Position numbers and translations under genes: made by a program. A stretch of DNA of 64,000 nucleotides from Taibaiella sp041660405 (GTDB taxonomy: Bacteria > Bacteroidota > Bacteroidia > Chitinophagales > Chitinophagaceae), in contig JBAZWL010000025.1 in NCBI GenBank assembly GCA_041660405.1, positions 6,104 to 70,103 of the forward strand, written 5' to 3'. The notes beneath the pieces were generated by a model that was not told the DNA's origin, made no database searches, and saw only the letters and a list, made by a program, of their open reading frames with translations. Positions 9,158 through 17,709 of the stretch are shown in pieces. How positions within the stretch are numbered: the first letter of the stretch is position 1; each line of letters starts with the position of its first letter.

Positions 9158-9919
9158 TTATTTTCTGCAAAGATAAATGGTCTCGGAAGCAGAAAGACGG
9201 TAGCGATCTATTTGTTCCGGTGTAAACGATTTTACATATTCATCTACCGTAACATTAAAGCCGGCATCTTCCAACCAATCTTTATAATCGAGGCCAAATA
9301 AACGCAGGTGATCTTTTTGCCAGAAATGTTTTTCTCTTTCTAAGGGATCAGTAATGCTTTTATCCTCATAAGTCTGTTGCCTGGTAATATCCTGTGGCAC
9401 CTGAAAAATGCCCCAGCCACCGGGTTTCATAATGCGATACAGTTCTCGCATACATTGGTGAGCGTCTTCAACATGTTCAAGCACATGATTACAGAAGATC
9501 ACATCAAAACTATTATCTTCAAAAGGTGCATGATGCAGGTCAAAACGAATATCGGCTATAGGGCTGTTATAATCACCTGAGGTATAATCCAGGTTCTTCA
9601 TGCTTTTGAAAATCTTATAGAAACATTGCTCAGGGGCAATATGCAGCATTTTATAATTTGTTGTAAAAAAGTCTGTTCTGTTTTTAAGGTATAACCACAA
9701 TAAACGATGGCGTTCCAGCGACAGAGTACCAGGGCTCAATACATTATTTCTTTTGGCGACACCGCCGTAACCGTAAGGTAAAAATTTCCGGTAGGTTTTT
9801 CCATTGATTGGATCTTCATAACGATCGCCAGCGTATAGTAGTGGCGACAGTTTTTGAAAAATCAGGCTTAATTTAATGAGTATAGGGCGGGGTATAGTAC
9901 GTAGTAAGAAATGAAACAT
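9158..9919 (-). CDS. Class I SAM-dependent methyltransferase
   Basis: 253 residues. Methyltransferase_11-like core: MLHIAPEQC takes the place of the usual motif I, SGDYNSPIADIRFDLH carries the acidic motif II region, and FDVIFCNHVLEHVEDAHQC is the typical motif IV/V segment, followed by MKPGGWGIFQVP. The N-terminal 80 residues hold a GDRYEDPINGKTYRKFLPYG segment often seen in methyltransferases near glycan or lipid genes. The substrate is not inferable. Soluble; no signal peptide. Monocistronic, convergent with the kinase. Confidence 0.85.
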   Translation of the reverse strand: MFHFLLRTIPRPILIKLSLIFQKLSPLLYAGDRYEDPINGKTYRKFLPYGYGGVAKRNNVLSPGTLSLERHRLLWLYLKNRTDFFTTNYKMLHIAPEQCFYKIFKSMKNLDYTSGDYNSPIADIRFDLHHAPFEDNSFDVIFCNHVLEHVEDAHQCMRELYRIMKPGGWGIFQVPQDITRQQTYEDKSITDPLEREKHFWQKDHLRLFGLDYKDWLEDAGFNVTVDEYVKSFTPEQIDRYRLSASETIYLCRK

Positions 9920-10089
9920 TGATCCGTGTTATGGTTATGGCGCTTTAATTTTTTGCCCAAAAATAGGGAATTATTCCGCTATTTATAATATTAGGCTCCT
10001 ACGATTCAATTATCTATTTGAAGGCGGCAATGATACATTCGTAAACTTTTTGATTAAATTCGCCCGGATTTACTCTACTAAATAATATT

Positions 10090-11493
10090 ATGGCTTTAAG
10101 CAGGATATGGAGTGCCTTTGTTCTGATCGCAATTTTGGCCGCATCGTTGCAGGTCTTTTTTAGCAGGGATCATAAAGCTATTTATAGCACCATGGTTACC
10201 GGAAAAGCCGGCGACACCACAGCAACCAAAGTATATGACAGTGCGCAAGTGCCGCAAGCGGTTATCCAAAAACTTGCCGGAAAAAATGAATTTAAGCAAG
10301 GAGAAAACAGGATAACAAAAAACGATAACGGTACCTATACTACCTATAAAGAACAAACTGCTGATGGTATATTAGCCACCTGTAAAACTGCGGTAGAAAT
10401 TTGTATTGGTCTTATTGGAATCATGGCATTGTTTATGGGCTTTATGCGGATTGCTGAAAATGCAGGAGGCATAAGATTGCTTTCCAGGATTATAGGCCCT
10501 TTCTTTTCCCGGTTATTTCCCGAAGTACCCAAAGGTCATCCTGCTATGGGGCATATGATGCTTAATTTTTCTGCTAATCTGTTGGGACTTGATAATGCAG
10601 CTACACCCTTTGGTATTAAGGCCATGGAAAGCCTCCAAGAATTGAATCCGGATAAAACGCGTGCGACCAACGCCCAGATCATGTTCCTTTGTCTGCATGC
10701 GGCGGGGCTTACTCTTATCCCGGTTTCTATTATAGCCATGCGGCAAAAGCTGAATGCACATGTGCCCACTGATATCTTTCTTCCTTGTATGATCGCAACT
10801 TTTGTGGCTACCATTGCGGCTATGACCATTGTATCTATCAGGCAAAAGATCAACCTTTTTCAACCGGTAATACTGGGTTGGATACTGGGTATATCAGCAC
10901 TGATAGCTGGTATAATATGGCTGTTGAGTACCATGAATAAAGAAGGCATGGAAACCTTCTCCGCTATGCTGAGCAATGGTTTGATCCTGTTGATCTTTTT
11001 TGTGATTGTATTTGGCGCCTTGTACAAAAAGATTAATGTGTTTGATGCTTTTGTAGACGGGGCTAAAGGTGGCTTTGAAACTTCTATTAAAATTATTCCT
11101 TACCTGGTAGGTATGTTGGTAGCCATCAGTATGTTGCGCACCAGTGGCGTTTTCGATATGGTTACTAATGGGCTTAAATATATTTTTACGACTTTCAATA
11201 TGAACACCAATATTGTAGATGCCCTGCCCACAGCCATGATCAAGCCATTGAGCGGTAGTGGCGCCCGGGGTATGATGGTAGATACTATGAAGGTATTTGG
11301 TGCAGATTCCTTTGCAGGCCGCTTAAGTTGCGTATTCCAGGGAAGTTCCGATACTACTTTTTATGTGATCGCTGTTTATTTTGGCGCTGTTGGTGTTAAG
11401 AATACTCGCTATGCTATTGGCTCCATGTTACTGGCCGACCTGATTGGTATTATAACTGCCATTATCATCTGTAGCTATTGGCCCTGGCCTTAG
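10090..11493 (+). CDS. Fused SpmA/SpmB-like nucleoside-recognition membrane protein
   Basis: 467 residues. An N-terminal membrane segment and a ~70-residue extracytoplasmic loop are followed by two Gate-type (nucleoside recognition) domains joined in one chain. The first resembles SpmA (NFSANLLGLDNAATPFGIKAM) and the second SpmB (MIKPLSGSGARGMMVDTM, then FQGSSDTTFYVIAVYFGAVG). In endospore formers SpmA and SpmB are separate proteins needed for core dehydration. Non-sporulating Bacteroidota carry the fusion, probably as a small-molecule transporter of unknown substrate. The family call is firm; the function is open. Confidence 0.85.
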   Translation: MALSRIWSAFVLIAILAASLQVFFSRDHKAIYSTMVTGKAGDTTATKVYDSAQVPQAVIQKLAGKNEFKQGENRITKNDNGTYTTYKEQTADGILATCKTAVEICIGLIGIMALFMGFMRIAENAGGIRLLSRIIGPFFSRLFPEVPKGHPAMGHMMLNFSANLLGLDNAATPFGIKAMESLQELNPDKTRATNAQIMFLCLHAAGLTLIPVSIIAMRQKLNAHVPTDIFLPCMIATFVATIAAMTIVSIRQKINLFQPVILGWILGISALIAGIIWLLSTMNKEGMETFSAMLSNGLILLIFFVIVFGALYKKINVFDAFVDGAKGGFETSIKIIPYLVGMLVAISMLRTSGVFDMVTNGLKYIFTTFNMNTNIVDALPTAMIKPLSGSGARGMMVDTMKVFGADSFAGRLSCVFQGSSDTTFYVIAVYFGAVGVKNTRYAIGSMLLADLIGIITAIIICSYWPWP

Positions 11494-11518
11494 TGGGTAT
11501 TGAGTATTAAATAAAATG

Positions 11519-11605
11519 TACTTAAAATACATAAAAGCATACTTGAAGTACGGTAGAGCTATACTTTAAAGATAGTAAAACCATACTTTAAGGATAGTAA
11601 AACCT
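11519..11605. repeat. Four imperfect ~22-bp tandem repeats
   Basis: Units start at 11519, 11540, 11562 and 11584 (21, 22, 22 and 22 bp) with consensus near TACTTTAAAGATAGTAAAACCA. The last two units differ at only two positions. The position mirrors the array at 1201-1420: just after a stop codon, between convergent genes, and next to a long terminator hairpin. Confidence 0.8.
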
Positions 11606-11640
11606 TTATTTTAAAACCAAATCTAAACGATTTATAAAAA

Positions 11641-11676
11641 AATAAGGATTATGGCCTGACAACCATAATCCTTATT
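11641..11676. terminator. Bidirectional terminator hairpin
   Basis: A 14-bp perfect stem (AATAAGGATTATGG and complement) with an 8-nt loop and a T-rich 3' side, between convergent genes. Confidence 0.88.
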
Positions 11677-11693
11677 TTTAATTTATAGTAAAT

Positions 11694-14246
11694 TTATTCT
11701 CCTCTGCCACTGCTCATACCCAACATCTGAAACAGTGCTTCGCCAAGGCCTATACGTACACCTATCGAAGGCTTTCCTTTTCCGCTCTCGTAACCTGCTA
11801 CCAGGTCTACTCTCCCGAAACGGAACATCTTCACACCAATATTTTCCAGACCGGCAAATACTTCAACATAGTTATTGTCCTTGTCAATATATAGGGCATT
11901 GGAACCACCTACAAGGTGCCAGTTAAGGCGGCGGAACAATGGGATTTTGTTGGTGAGCCAGCCGTTCAGGTGCCACTCAATATGGCCTTGCCCGTAAATA
12001 TCAGCAGTATTGCTAAACCGGTAATAAGGCGCTAACTGGAAACTGTTCAGGTAAGGATTGGCCAGGAAAGTCTGATTGCCATAAAGGTGTTTCATATCAG
12101 GTATGCCAACGTAATTATCATTCAGGAAACCACCGCCCATTAACCGGTAATCGATCCTGCCCAAAAGGCGTAACCCAACACTGTGTTCGATCTCAAGGCT
12201 CCATTTATCAAAGTCAGATTTACTGTCGAATAAGTTGGGAATGCCCTTGGTATACCTTGCTGTAAATATGGGCGCACTACTGCTTATCGGCGATTTGTAT
12301 TTAGGATATTGAATATATTTCCATCCGGGCTGATAACTTATAGAGGCATTTACTATAGCCGCTTTATGCTCTTCAAACAACGGTAAGGTAGCAGGTTGAT
12401 TAGGCGTAATATGCGTTTTATTGCTTTCGCTAAAGGTATAATCAGTAGTGTTTTCCAGTGGCATTCTTTGTTCGTACGATACGCCCAATGATGCTTTGAA
12501 ACCATTGCCCCAGTTGCGCTGTACATTTATTTTACCCATGCGGTTCTCATATAGTTTCATATAGTTTCTTCCACCAAATAAAGTGTACAGCTCATTAATA
12601 AGTGGTGTGATGGGATTGTCGTTGTTTAATTGATAAACATATTGTCCGCCTTGTACATTAATGCGCCATAAACGCCCTTTCCATTTTGGATCTTGAACAG
12701 CATAAGATACTTTTAGTAAAGCATTATAATGTGTATTGCTAAAGCCATACCGGTTAAATAAATCGAAGCGCAGGGTTTTACCTTCACTGATCTGTCTGTT
12801 CCAATATAATTTTAGTGTGGCATTGAAACCTTCTACAGTATTATATCCTATGGAATTGATGATAGATTCCATACCCCAGGTATTCTTTCCACGCTTTACA
12901 TTGGGTCCGTATATAAGGAAGTCGCTGAGCTTAAAATTAGTATGCGGAATTTTACCTAAGGAATCTGCCTTTTCTTTTTGAAAAGTGTAAAGACTATCTT
13001 TTATTTTGAAATCTCTTACTTCATCTTTTTCCAAAGGAATGGGACGAATAGTATCCCAATAAGCAATAGAACGGTCATTGGCTGCAGTATCATAAACGGA
13101 AATAATATTGCCTGCAAATTTTTCGTCAGCAACGGGTCTGTTTACTTGTTGATTTTTGTAAGAAGTAACAAAATTACCGGCCATTTCAAAGCCCAGCATC
13201 TTGATAACGGGGTATAAAACCTGGCTTTGTATAATCCAAAGATCTTTAGATACCGGAATGTAAGTTTGTTCAAATCCTAATGTATCCAGCATATCCATTT
13301 GTGATTCTTTGGTCAGCTTCAGATCCACACTTTGAAAAACCCATTCATCATCCACAACGTATACATAGCCGCTGAACAGTGGTTCGAACTTGCGTTTGGG
13401 AATCACCTGGATCTTGTTGATCATTCTTTCGCCTTCTATATAGCTACCCAGAAATTTGTATTTATAATACAGAAAGGCATTGCTATTAGCAGGCGAAATA
13501 AATCCACGCTTATTCAACCCATTAATAATAGGAATATTATTATCATAAATATTGGTGATAGGAGGCATGGTAGCAAAGCCAACCCCTTTAGGGTCACCAC
13601 TTTGGCGGATAGAGACTACTTTGCTGAATTCTTTGTTGGGCGCTTTATAGGTGTATTGTGTATATTGTTCCAGCAGGTACATAATGCCTCTGCCAGCTGA
13701 GTCAAGCCCCATCCCTTTCATTTCTTCTGCTGTTTCCTTATCATCCATTTTTAGGGAAATACCCATTATCTTTTTAGGCATCTCACGCAGACGCAGCACA
13801 CCTTTCAGGTATATATCCGTTTCAAAAGTCTTTACCAGATCAGCATGATATTTTCTTTTTTCGATCACCTTTCGCATAATGGGATATGCAGGATCTTCAC
13901 CGTTAGCCTTGATGGTTATTTCTTTAACTTCCAGCGCTTGTGGCGGAAGTTTAAAATTGACAGCGCTTTTGTCTGTAGCGGTATTCACCGTTTGGGTCTG
14001 GGATTGGTACCCCATATACTGAGCGGTGATTTCATGTTTGCCATCAGGTATATCCAGTGTATAATAACCGTCGCTATTGGCGGAGGTACCATTTGTGGTT
14101 CCTTTTTCCAATACAGTAGCGAATGCCAGGGCATCACCATGTTCGTCCATTACACGGCCTTTGATTGTTGCGGCAGAAAGTAATTGGCAGCATGAGGCCA
14201 AAATAAATAAAGTAGTTAAAGCGAATTTGGACAGGGTATATTTCAT
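11694..14246 (-). CDS. DUF5686 outer-membrane protein with carboxypeptidase-like N-domain
   Basis: 850 residues from the ATG at 14246 (MKYTLSKFALTTLFILASCC), which gives a clean signal peptide; a frame to 14288 exists but is less likely. Residues about 25-110 form a CarboxypepD_reg-like beta domain (IKGRVMDEHGDALAFATVLE ... SDGYYTLDIPDG). The rest matches the DUF5686 family: a periplasmic region and then many amphipathic strands that read as an outer-membrane barrel, ending in VGVRIGLGEALFQ-like strands. The architecture resembles TonB-dependent receptors without a plug. Probably a surface or assembly protein of unknown substrate. Monocistronic. Confidence 0.82.
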   Translation of the reverse strand: MKYTLSKFALTTLFILASCCQLLSAATIKGRVMDEHGDALAFATVLEKGTTNGTSANSDGYYTLDIPDGKHEITAQYMGYQSQTQTVNTATDKSAVNFKLPPQALEVKEITIKANGEDPAYPIMRKVIEKRKYHADLVKTFETDIYLKGVLRLREMPKKIMGISLKMDDKETAEEMKGMGLDSAGRGIMYLLEQYTQYTYKAPNKEFSKVVSIRQSGDPKGVGFATMPPITNIYDNNIPIINGLNKRGFISPANSNAFLYYKYKFLGSYIEGERMINKIQVIPKRKFEPLFSGYVYVVDDEWVFQSVDLKLTKESQMDMLDTLGFEQTYIPVSKDLWIIQSQVLYPVIKMLGFEMAGNFVTSYKNQQVNRPVADEKFAGNIISVYDTAANDRSIAYWDTIRPIPLEKDEVRDFKIKDSLYTFQKEKADSLGKIPHTNFKLSDFLIYGPNVKRGKNTWGMESIINSIGYNTVEGFNATLKLYWNRQISEGKTLRFDLFNRYGFSNTHYNALLKVSYAVQDPKWKGRLWRINVQGGQYVYQLNNDNPITPLINELYTLFGGRNYMKLYENRMGKINVQRNWGNGFKASLGVSYEQRMPLENTTDYTFSESNKTHITPNQPATLPLFEEHKAAIVNASISYQPGWKYIQYPKYKSPISSSAPIFTARYTKGIPNLFDSKSDFDKWSLEIEHSVGLRLLGRIDYRLMGGGFLNDNYVGIPDMKHLYGNQTFLANPYLNSFQLAPYYRFSNTADIYGQGHIEWHLNGWLTNKIPLFRRLNWHLVGGSNALYIDKDNNYVEVFAGLENIGVKMFRFGRVDLVAGYESGKGKPSIGVRIGLGEALFQMLGMSSGRGE

Positions 14247-14502
14247 AGTGTTCAATATGTCGATTTGTATTGTTGATAACATTTCCAATGCTTTATCGGA
14301 CAGGGTTAAAAAATGTTACAGTAGTTTTTATATTTTTTAATGAAGGCAGTAATTTACTGGTGCAAACGTACTAAACAACTTAAAACATTTTACTTGATTT
14401 TAGACATATCTGCCTGATTATTCGACAAGAACGGCATTTTTATCTTCTAAAGAAAATATGTTCTGTTTAAAGTAGAAAATCAATAATCTTAAAAATCCAT
14501 CT

Positions 14503-14530
14503 TTTGGCAAGCAGTATTTTATTACTTTTG
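14503..14530 (+). promoter_or_regulatory. purB promoter
   Basis: TTTG at 14503-14506 and TACTTTTG (TAnnTTTG) at 14523-14530, 16 bp apart, slightly shorter than the usual spacing. The ATG follows 6 bp after the -7 box. Confidence 0.55.
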
Positions 14531-14535
14531 CACCC

Positions 14536-15885
14536 ATGAATTTAACGCCACTTTCCGCTATCAGTCCTGTTGATGGCCGTTACCGCAAACAACTTGATGA
14601 ACTTGCCCCATATTTTTCCGAGTTCGGGCTTATCCGTTACAGGATCCGTGTAGAGATCGAATACTTCCTTGCACTTGCAGAAGCGGGTATATTTAAATTG
14701 CCGACTAAAATCAAACCTGCAAAGCTTCGTGCCATATATGAAGACCTTACTGAAGAGCAGGCCCAAAAGGTAAAAGACACTGAAAAAGTGACCAACCATG
14801 ATGTGAAAGCCGTGGAATATTTTATTAAAGAGCAATTGCAGGAAATGGGTGGTGAAGAAAGTGGTGAATGGGTGCATTTCGGACTTACTTCGCAAGATGT
14901 AAATAACACTGCTATTCCTTTACTTTGGAAAGAAGCATTGGAAGAAGTATATATGCCTGCTTTGCTGAATATTATTTCTGCTTTGCAAAAAATGGCAAAA
15001 ACCTGGAGCAAAATTCCTTTGCTGGCACGTACACATGGACAACCTGCATCGCCTACTAATTTAGGTAAAGAGATTATGGTGTTTGTTGAAAGATTACAAA
15101 ACCAGGTAGACTTGTTTTCTTATATACCTTATGCGGCTAAGTTTGGTGGTGCTACAGGTAATTTCAATGCGCATCACGTAGCTTTTGGAAAGAAAGACTG
15201 GATAGCCTTTGGTAATAAATTTGTGAATGAAAAGCTTGGCCTGCAAAGAATGCAGTTTACTACACAGATAGAACATTACGATAATCTTGCAGCACATTTC
15301 GATACCTTAAAACGGATCAACAACATACTGATCGACTTTAGCCGCGACATCTGGACTTATGTTTCTGTAGATTATTTTAAACAGAAAACCAAGAAAGGAG
15401 AAGTGGGTTCCAGCGCAATGCCACATAAAGTTAACCCTATTGATTTTGAAAATGCAGAAGGTAACCTTGGTGTAGCAAATGCCCTGTACGAGCACCTTTC
15501 CGCTAAATTACCCATAAGCCGCCTGCAACGCGATCTTACTGATTCTACAGTACTACGCAATATAGGCGTACCGGTAGGACATTCATTACTTGCCTTAAAA
15601 TCTCTTGAAAAAGGTTTGGGTAAGCTCGTATTGAATGAAGCAAAATTGAATGAAGACCTGGAAAATAACTGGGCAGTAGTAGCTGAAGCCATACAAACAA
15701 TCTTACGCAGGGAAAAATTCCCTAAGCCATATGAGGCCCTGAAGGACCTTACCCGTGGTCAGCAGCAAATTACTAAAAAGACCATGCATGCTTTTATTGA
15801 AACGCTTGACGTAAGTGCTAAAGTAAAGAAAGAATTGCTGGCTATTACACCGCAGAATTATACTGGTGTGCATCCTGCGTATTAA
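14536..15885 (+). CDS. purB: Adenylosuccinate lyase
   Basis: 449 residues, E. coli-type length. The fumarase/aspartase signature is GSSAMPHKVNPIDFENAEGN near residue 293. The catalytic His region TSQDVNNTA and the ARTHGQPASPT segment are also present. It cleaves SAICAR to AICAR plus fumarate, and adenylosuccinate to AMP plus fumarate, in purine synthesis. Cytosolic homotetramer in the family. It stands alone with its own promoter and a strong terminator; no purine genes are adjacent. Confidence 0.97.
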   Translation: MNLTPLSAISPVDGRYRKQLDELAPYFSEFGLIRYRIRVEIEYFLALAEAGIFKLPTKIKPAKLRAIYEDLTEEQAQKVKDTEKVTNHDVKAVEYFIKEQLQEMGGEESGEWVHFGLTSQDVNNTAIPLLWKEALEEVYMPALLNIISALQKMAKTWSKIPLLARTHGQPASPTNLGKEIMVFVERLQNQVDLFSYIPYAAKFGGATGNFNAHHVAFGKKDWIAFGNKFVNEKLGLQRMQFTTQIEHYDNLAAHFDTLKRINNILIDFSRDIWTYVSVDYFKQKTKKGEVGSSAMPHKVNPIDFENAEGNLGVANALYEHLSAKLPISRLQRDLTDSTVLRNIGVPVGHSLLALKSLEKGLGKLVLNEAKLNEDLENNWAVVAEAIQTILRREKFPKPYEALKDLTRGQQQITKKTMHAFIETLDVSAKVKKELLAITPQNYTGVHPAY

Positions 15886-15907
15886 TTTCCTAAAACATAA
15901 ACAATAG

Positions 15908-15939
15908 AAAAACGAGCGGGTTTATATCCGCTCGTTTTT
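15908..15939. terminator. Bidirectional terminator after purB
   Basis: A 12-bp perfect stem (AAAAACGAGCGG and complement), 8-nt loop and T7 tail, between purB and the convergent small gene at 15958. Confidence 0.92.
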
Positions 15940-15957
15940 TTATTGCTAAAAAGGTTA

Positions 15958-16401
15958 TTATTTATAGGGAACCAATTCTCTTTCTTCCAGCAACTTTTTT
16001 TCATCACCAGTGATGTAAGCAAAGATTTTAACTTGCCCCTCTTTGGCCTGGACAAAATAATGAACATCGAATCCGATCTCTTCCCGGTTGCCAGCCTGCT
16101 TTACATAAAGTGATTGCCAATGGATCTTTACCATAGCATGTAAATCGTCCAGAACAGTGATTACTTTGGAACAGATTTTCATAGATTGTGTTCCTATACT
16201 TTTGTAAAAATCATAACCTTTTGGAATAGCGTCTTTAAAGCGCTCATCGTTTTTACTGCAGATAATACCAACAGGACTGGCTTCTACAAAACAAGGTGCA
16301 AAACTGGCGATAGTATTTTCGACATCAGGCTCGGCACCGCTCAATGCCTCATTGAATCTTTTGGCATAATCATCGAAGAATTGACTGATAACTTCTTTCA
16401 T
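15958..16401 (-). CDS. Hypothetical protein, possible SnoaL/NTF2-like fold
   Basis: 147 residues from the ATG at 16401 (MKEVISQFFDDYAKRFNEAL). An upstream ATG at 16434 would add 11 hydrophobic residues that do not look native. The opening helix, the central strand HAMVKIHWQSLYV and the closing GQVKIFAYITGDEKKLLEE resemble the NTF2-like cone fold used by ketosteroid-isomerase-type enzymes and scaffolds. No catalytic role can be assigned. It lies 43 bp downstream of the DUF4919-like gene on the same strand, possibly one transcript. Confidence 0.65.
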   Translation of the reverse strand: MKEVISQFFDDYAKRFNEALSGAEPDVENTIASFAPCFVEASPVGIICSKNDERFKDAIPKGYDFYKSIGTQSMKICSKVITVLDDLHAMVKIHWQSLYVKQAGNREEIGFDVHYFVQAKEGQVKIFAYITGDEKKLLEERELVPYK

Positions 16402-16444
16402 GTTTATGAGATTAAGATTGGAGATTATAATCAAAAATACACGT

Positions 16445-17134
16445 TTACTTTCTTTTTGCAGTAGTGTTTACCGCATGCTGTATCACGAAAAAGAAAACGA
16501 CCGATTGTTCTTTCCCATTTCTTTTAATCTTCATCTCAAGCATATCGCAAAAATTTCCGTGGCTGTCTTCGTCGGACCCACTACGGCCAAGATCGGCACG
16601 ATAATATTTATCAATGAAATTCTTGCCGTCATTGGGACCTATTGCAAACATTGCATGATCGGGGGATCGGCCATCAGCACTCCAATCCATAGCAGCCATT
16701 ATTCTTCCAAACTGTTCTTTGTAATATTTTGAACTATCAAACTGATCAAGCTTATAGAAAGCGTAAGACTTTTCGATAATAGCTTGCTGATTGAGTGGAT
16801 GCGTTTTTAAAAATGTATCGCAAACTTTAATGACTTCTTTATACCGGGTTGAATCATTGAGTTTGTAAATGAGCTTTTCCGTTTCTAAATCATGGTAAGG
16901 GTCAAAATTTTTTCTACCAGTATAACCGATCATCAGGCAAAGCATTTTGAACACCGACAAAGAAGAATCATTTTTGAGGAAAGAAGGCAAAAGGGTAGGG
17001 TAATACAGAGAATCCGTTTCTTGTTTTGTTTGCTGAAGAATTCTTTCATAATCCTTATGATAACTAAAGTTCTGCCCATAGCTTGCCACGGTGAATACAA
17101 GGATTATAATTGATAATATTATTATACGAATCAT
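16445..17134 (-). CDS. Secreted DUF4919-like protein
   Basis: 229 residues with an N-terminal signal peptide (MIRIIILSIIILVFTVASYG, cleavage near SYGQ). The mature part carries MIGYTGRKNFDPYHDLETE and a TPR-like alpha segment (THPLNQQAIIEKSYAFYKLD), a pattern I associate with DUF4919 proteins of Bacteroidota. Predicted periplasmic; function unknown. Likely first gene of a two-gene unit with 15958-16401. Confidence 0.65.
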   Translation of the reverse strand: MIRIIILSIIILVFTVASYGQNFSYHKDYERILQQTKQETDSLYYPTLLPSFLKNDSSLSVFKMLCLMIGYTGRKNFDPYHDLETEKLIYKLNDSTRYKEVIKVCDTFLKTHPLNQQAIIEKSYAFYKLDQFDSSKYYKEQFGRIMAAMDWSADGRSPDHAMFAIGPNDGKNFIDKYYRADLGRSGSDEDSHGNFCDMLEMKIKRNGKEQSVVFFFVIQHAVNTTAKRK

Positions 17135-17346
17135 GTTTTTGGTGAACCCTTAATAGCAATAGTTCCAGTGCTGTCGCAAATATATTAATTGCGGTGCTGT
17201 AATTGTATTTCCGGTTGTTATAGTTTTGTGTAGCAAGTTTACGATACGGATAAGGTTGTCTTGTTTATAAAAGTATTGAGTTCCATTAGCGCAAAAAATA
17301 TCTGTATAAAACAGAATAACATGAGTGAAAATTAAAAACATTTCCC

Positions 17347-17354
17347 TACTTTTG
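17347..17354 (+). promoter_or_regulatory. -7 box for tRNA-Lys
   Basis: TACTTTTG fits TAnnTTTG and lies 29 bp before the tRNA 5' end, a suitable distance for a short 5' leader. Confidence 0.5.
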
Positions 17355-17383
17355 CACTCCGTTCAACGAACAGGATAACGGTT

Positions 17384-17456
17384 GATTTCGTAGCTCAGTT
17401 GGTAGAGCAATACACTTTTAATGTATGGGCCCTGGGTTCGAGTCCCAGCGGAATCA
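17384..17456 (+). tRNA. tRNA-Lys (anticodon UUU)
   Basis: 73 nt folding as a full cloverleaf. The acceptor stem is GATTTCG with CGGAATC (one T-G pair), the D arm GCTC...GAGC, the anticodon stem ATACA/TGTAT with loop CTTTTAA giving anticodon TTT, and the T arm CTGGG TTCGAGT CCCAG, with discriminator A. CCA is not encoded. Its 3' end is the attachment site for the integrated elements downstream, and the integration has left the tRNA intact. Confidence 0.97.
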
Positions 17457-17457
17457 C
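17437..17457 (+). other. attL: tRNA-Lys 3' end used as attachment site
   Basis: 21 bp from TTCGAGTCC to GGAATCAC, overlapping the T loop and acceptor stem, are repeated exactly at 57021-57041. A 9-bp part (CGGAATCAC) also occurs at 42240-42248. Confidence 0.9.
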
Positions 17458-17479
17458 TTAGATCAATTACAAAGACACT

Positions 17480-17512
17480 AAAAGCCTGCAAATCACTGAT
17501 TTGCAGGCTTTT
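17480..17512 (+). terminator. Terminator just inside element A
   Basis: A 14-bp perfect stem (AAAAGCCTGCAAAT and complement), 5-nt loop and T7 run, 23 bp after the tRNA. It would stop tRNA transcription from running into the integrase. Element B has a counterpart at 42249-42274. Confidence 0.9.
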
Positions 17513-17558
17513 TTTATTTTGAAAATTTACCAATTTATTCAATTATTCACAAAATCGT

Positions 17559-17604
17559 GGTGAGTAATCAGGTGAGTAAATTTTCAAGCTTCCTTCTACT
17601 CACC
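17559..17604. other. Integrase arm-type sites, element A left end
   Basis: GGTGAGTA at 17559-17566 and again at 17571-17578 (12-bp spacing), then the inverted copy TACTCACC at 17597-17604. The same 12-bp-spaced pair recurs at 42156-42175 near the other end of element A. Confidence 0.75.
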
Positions 17605-17653
17605 AATTTTCGCATAACCAATTGTAACACAACATGTTCCAGTAATGAACATC

Positions 17654-17684
17654 TTGTTTTGCCCGACTTGCAAGGCTAACTTTG
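17654..17684 (+). promoter_or_regulatory. Integrase promoter
   Basis: TTG at 17654-17656 and TAACTTTG at 17677-17684, spaced 20 bp, fit the Bacteroidota consensus; the integrase ATG follows at 17710. Confidence 0.6.
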
Positions 17685-17709
17685 TTTAACCTTAAAAAAG
17701 AATTGTGTT

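Noticed and set aside
17384..17456. tRNA disrupted by integration
   Set aside because: The cloverleaf is complete to the discriminator base, so the element restored the 3' end on insertion.
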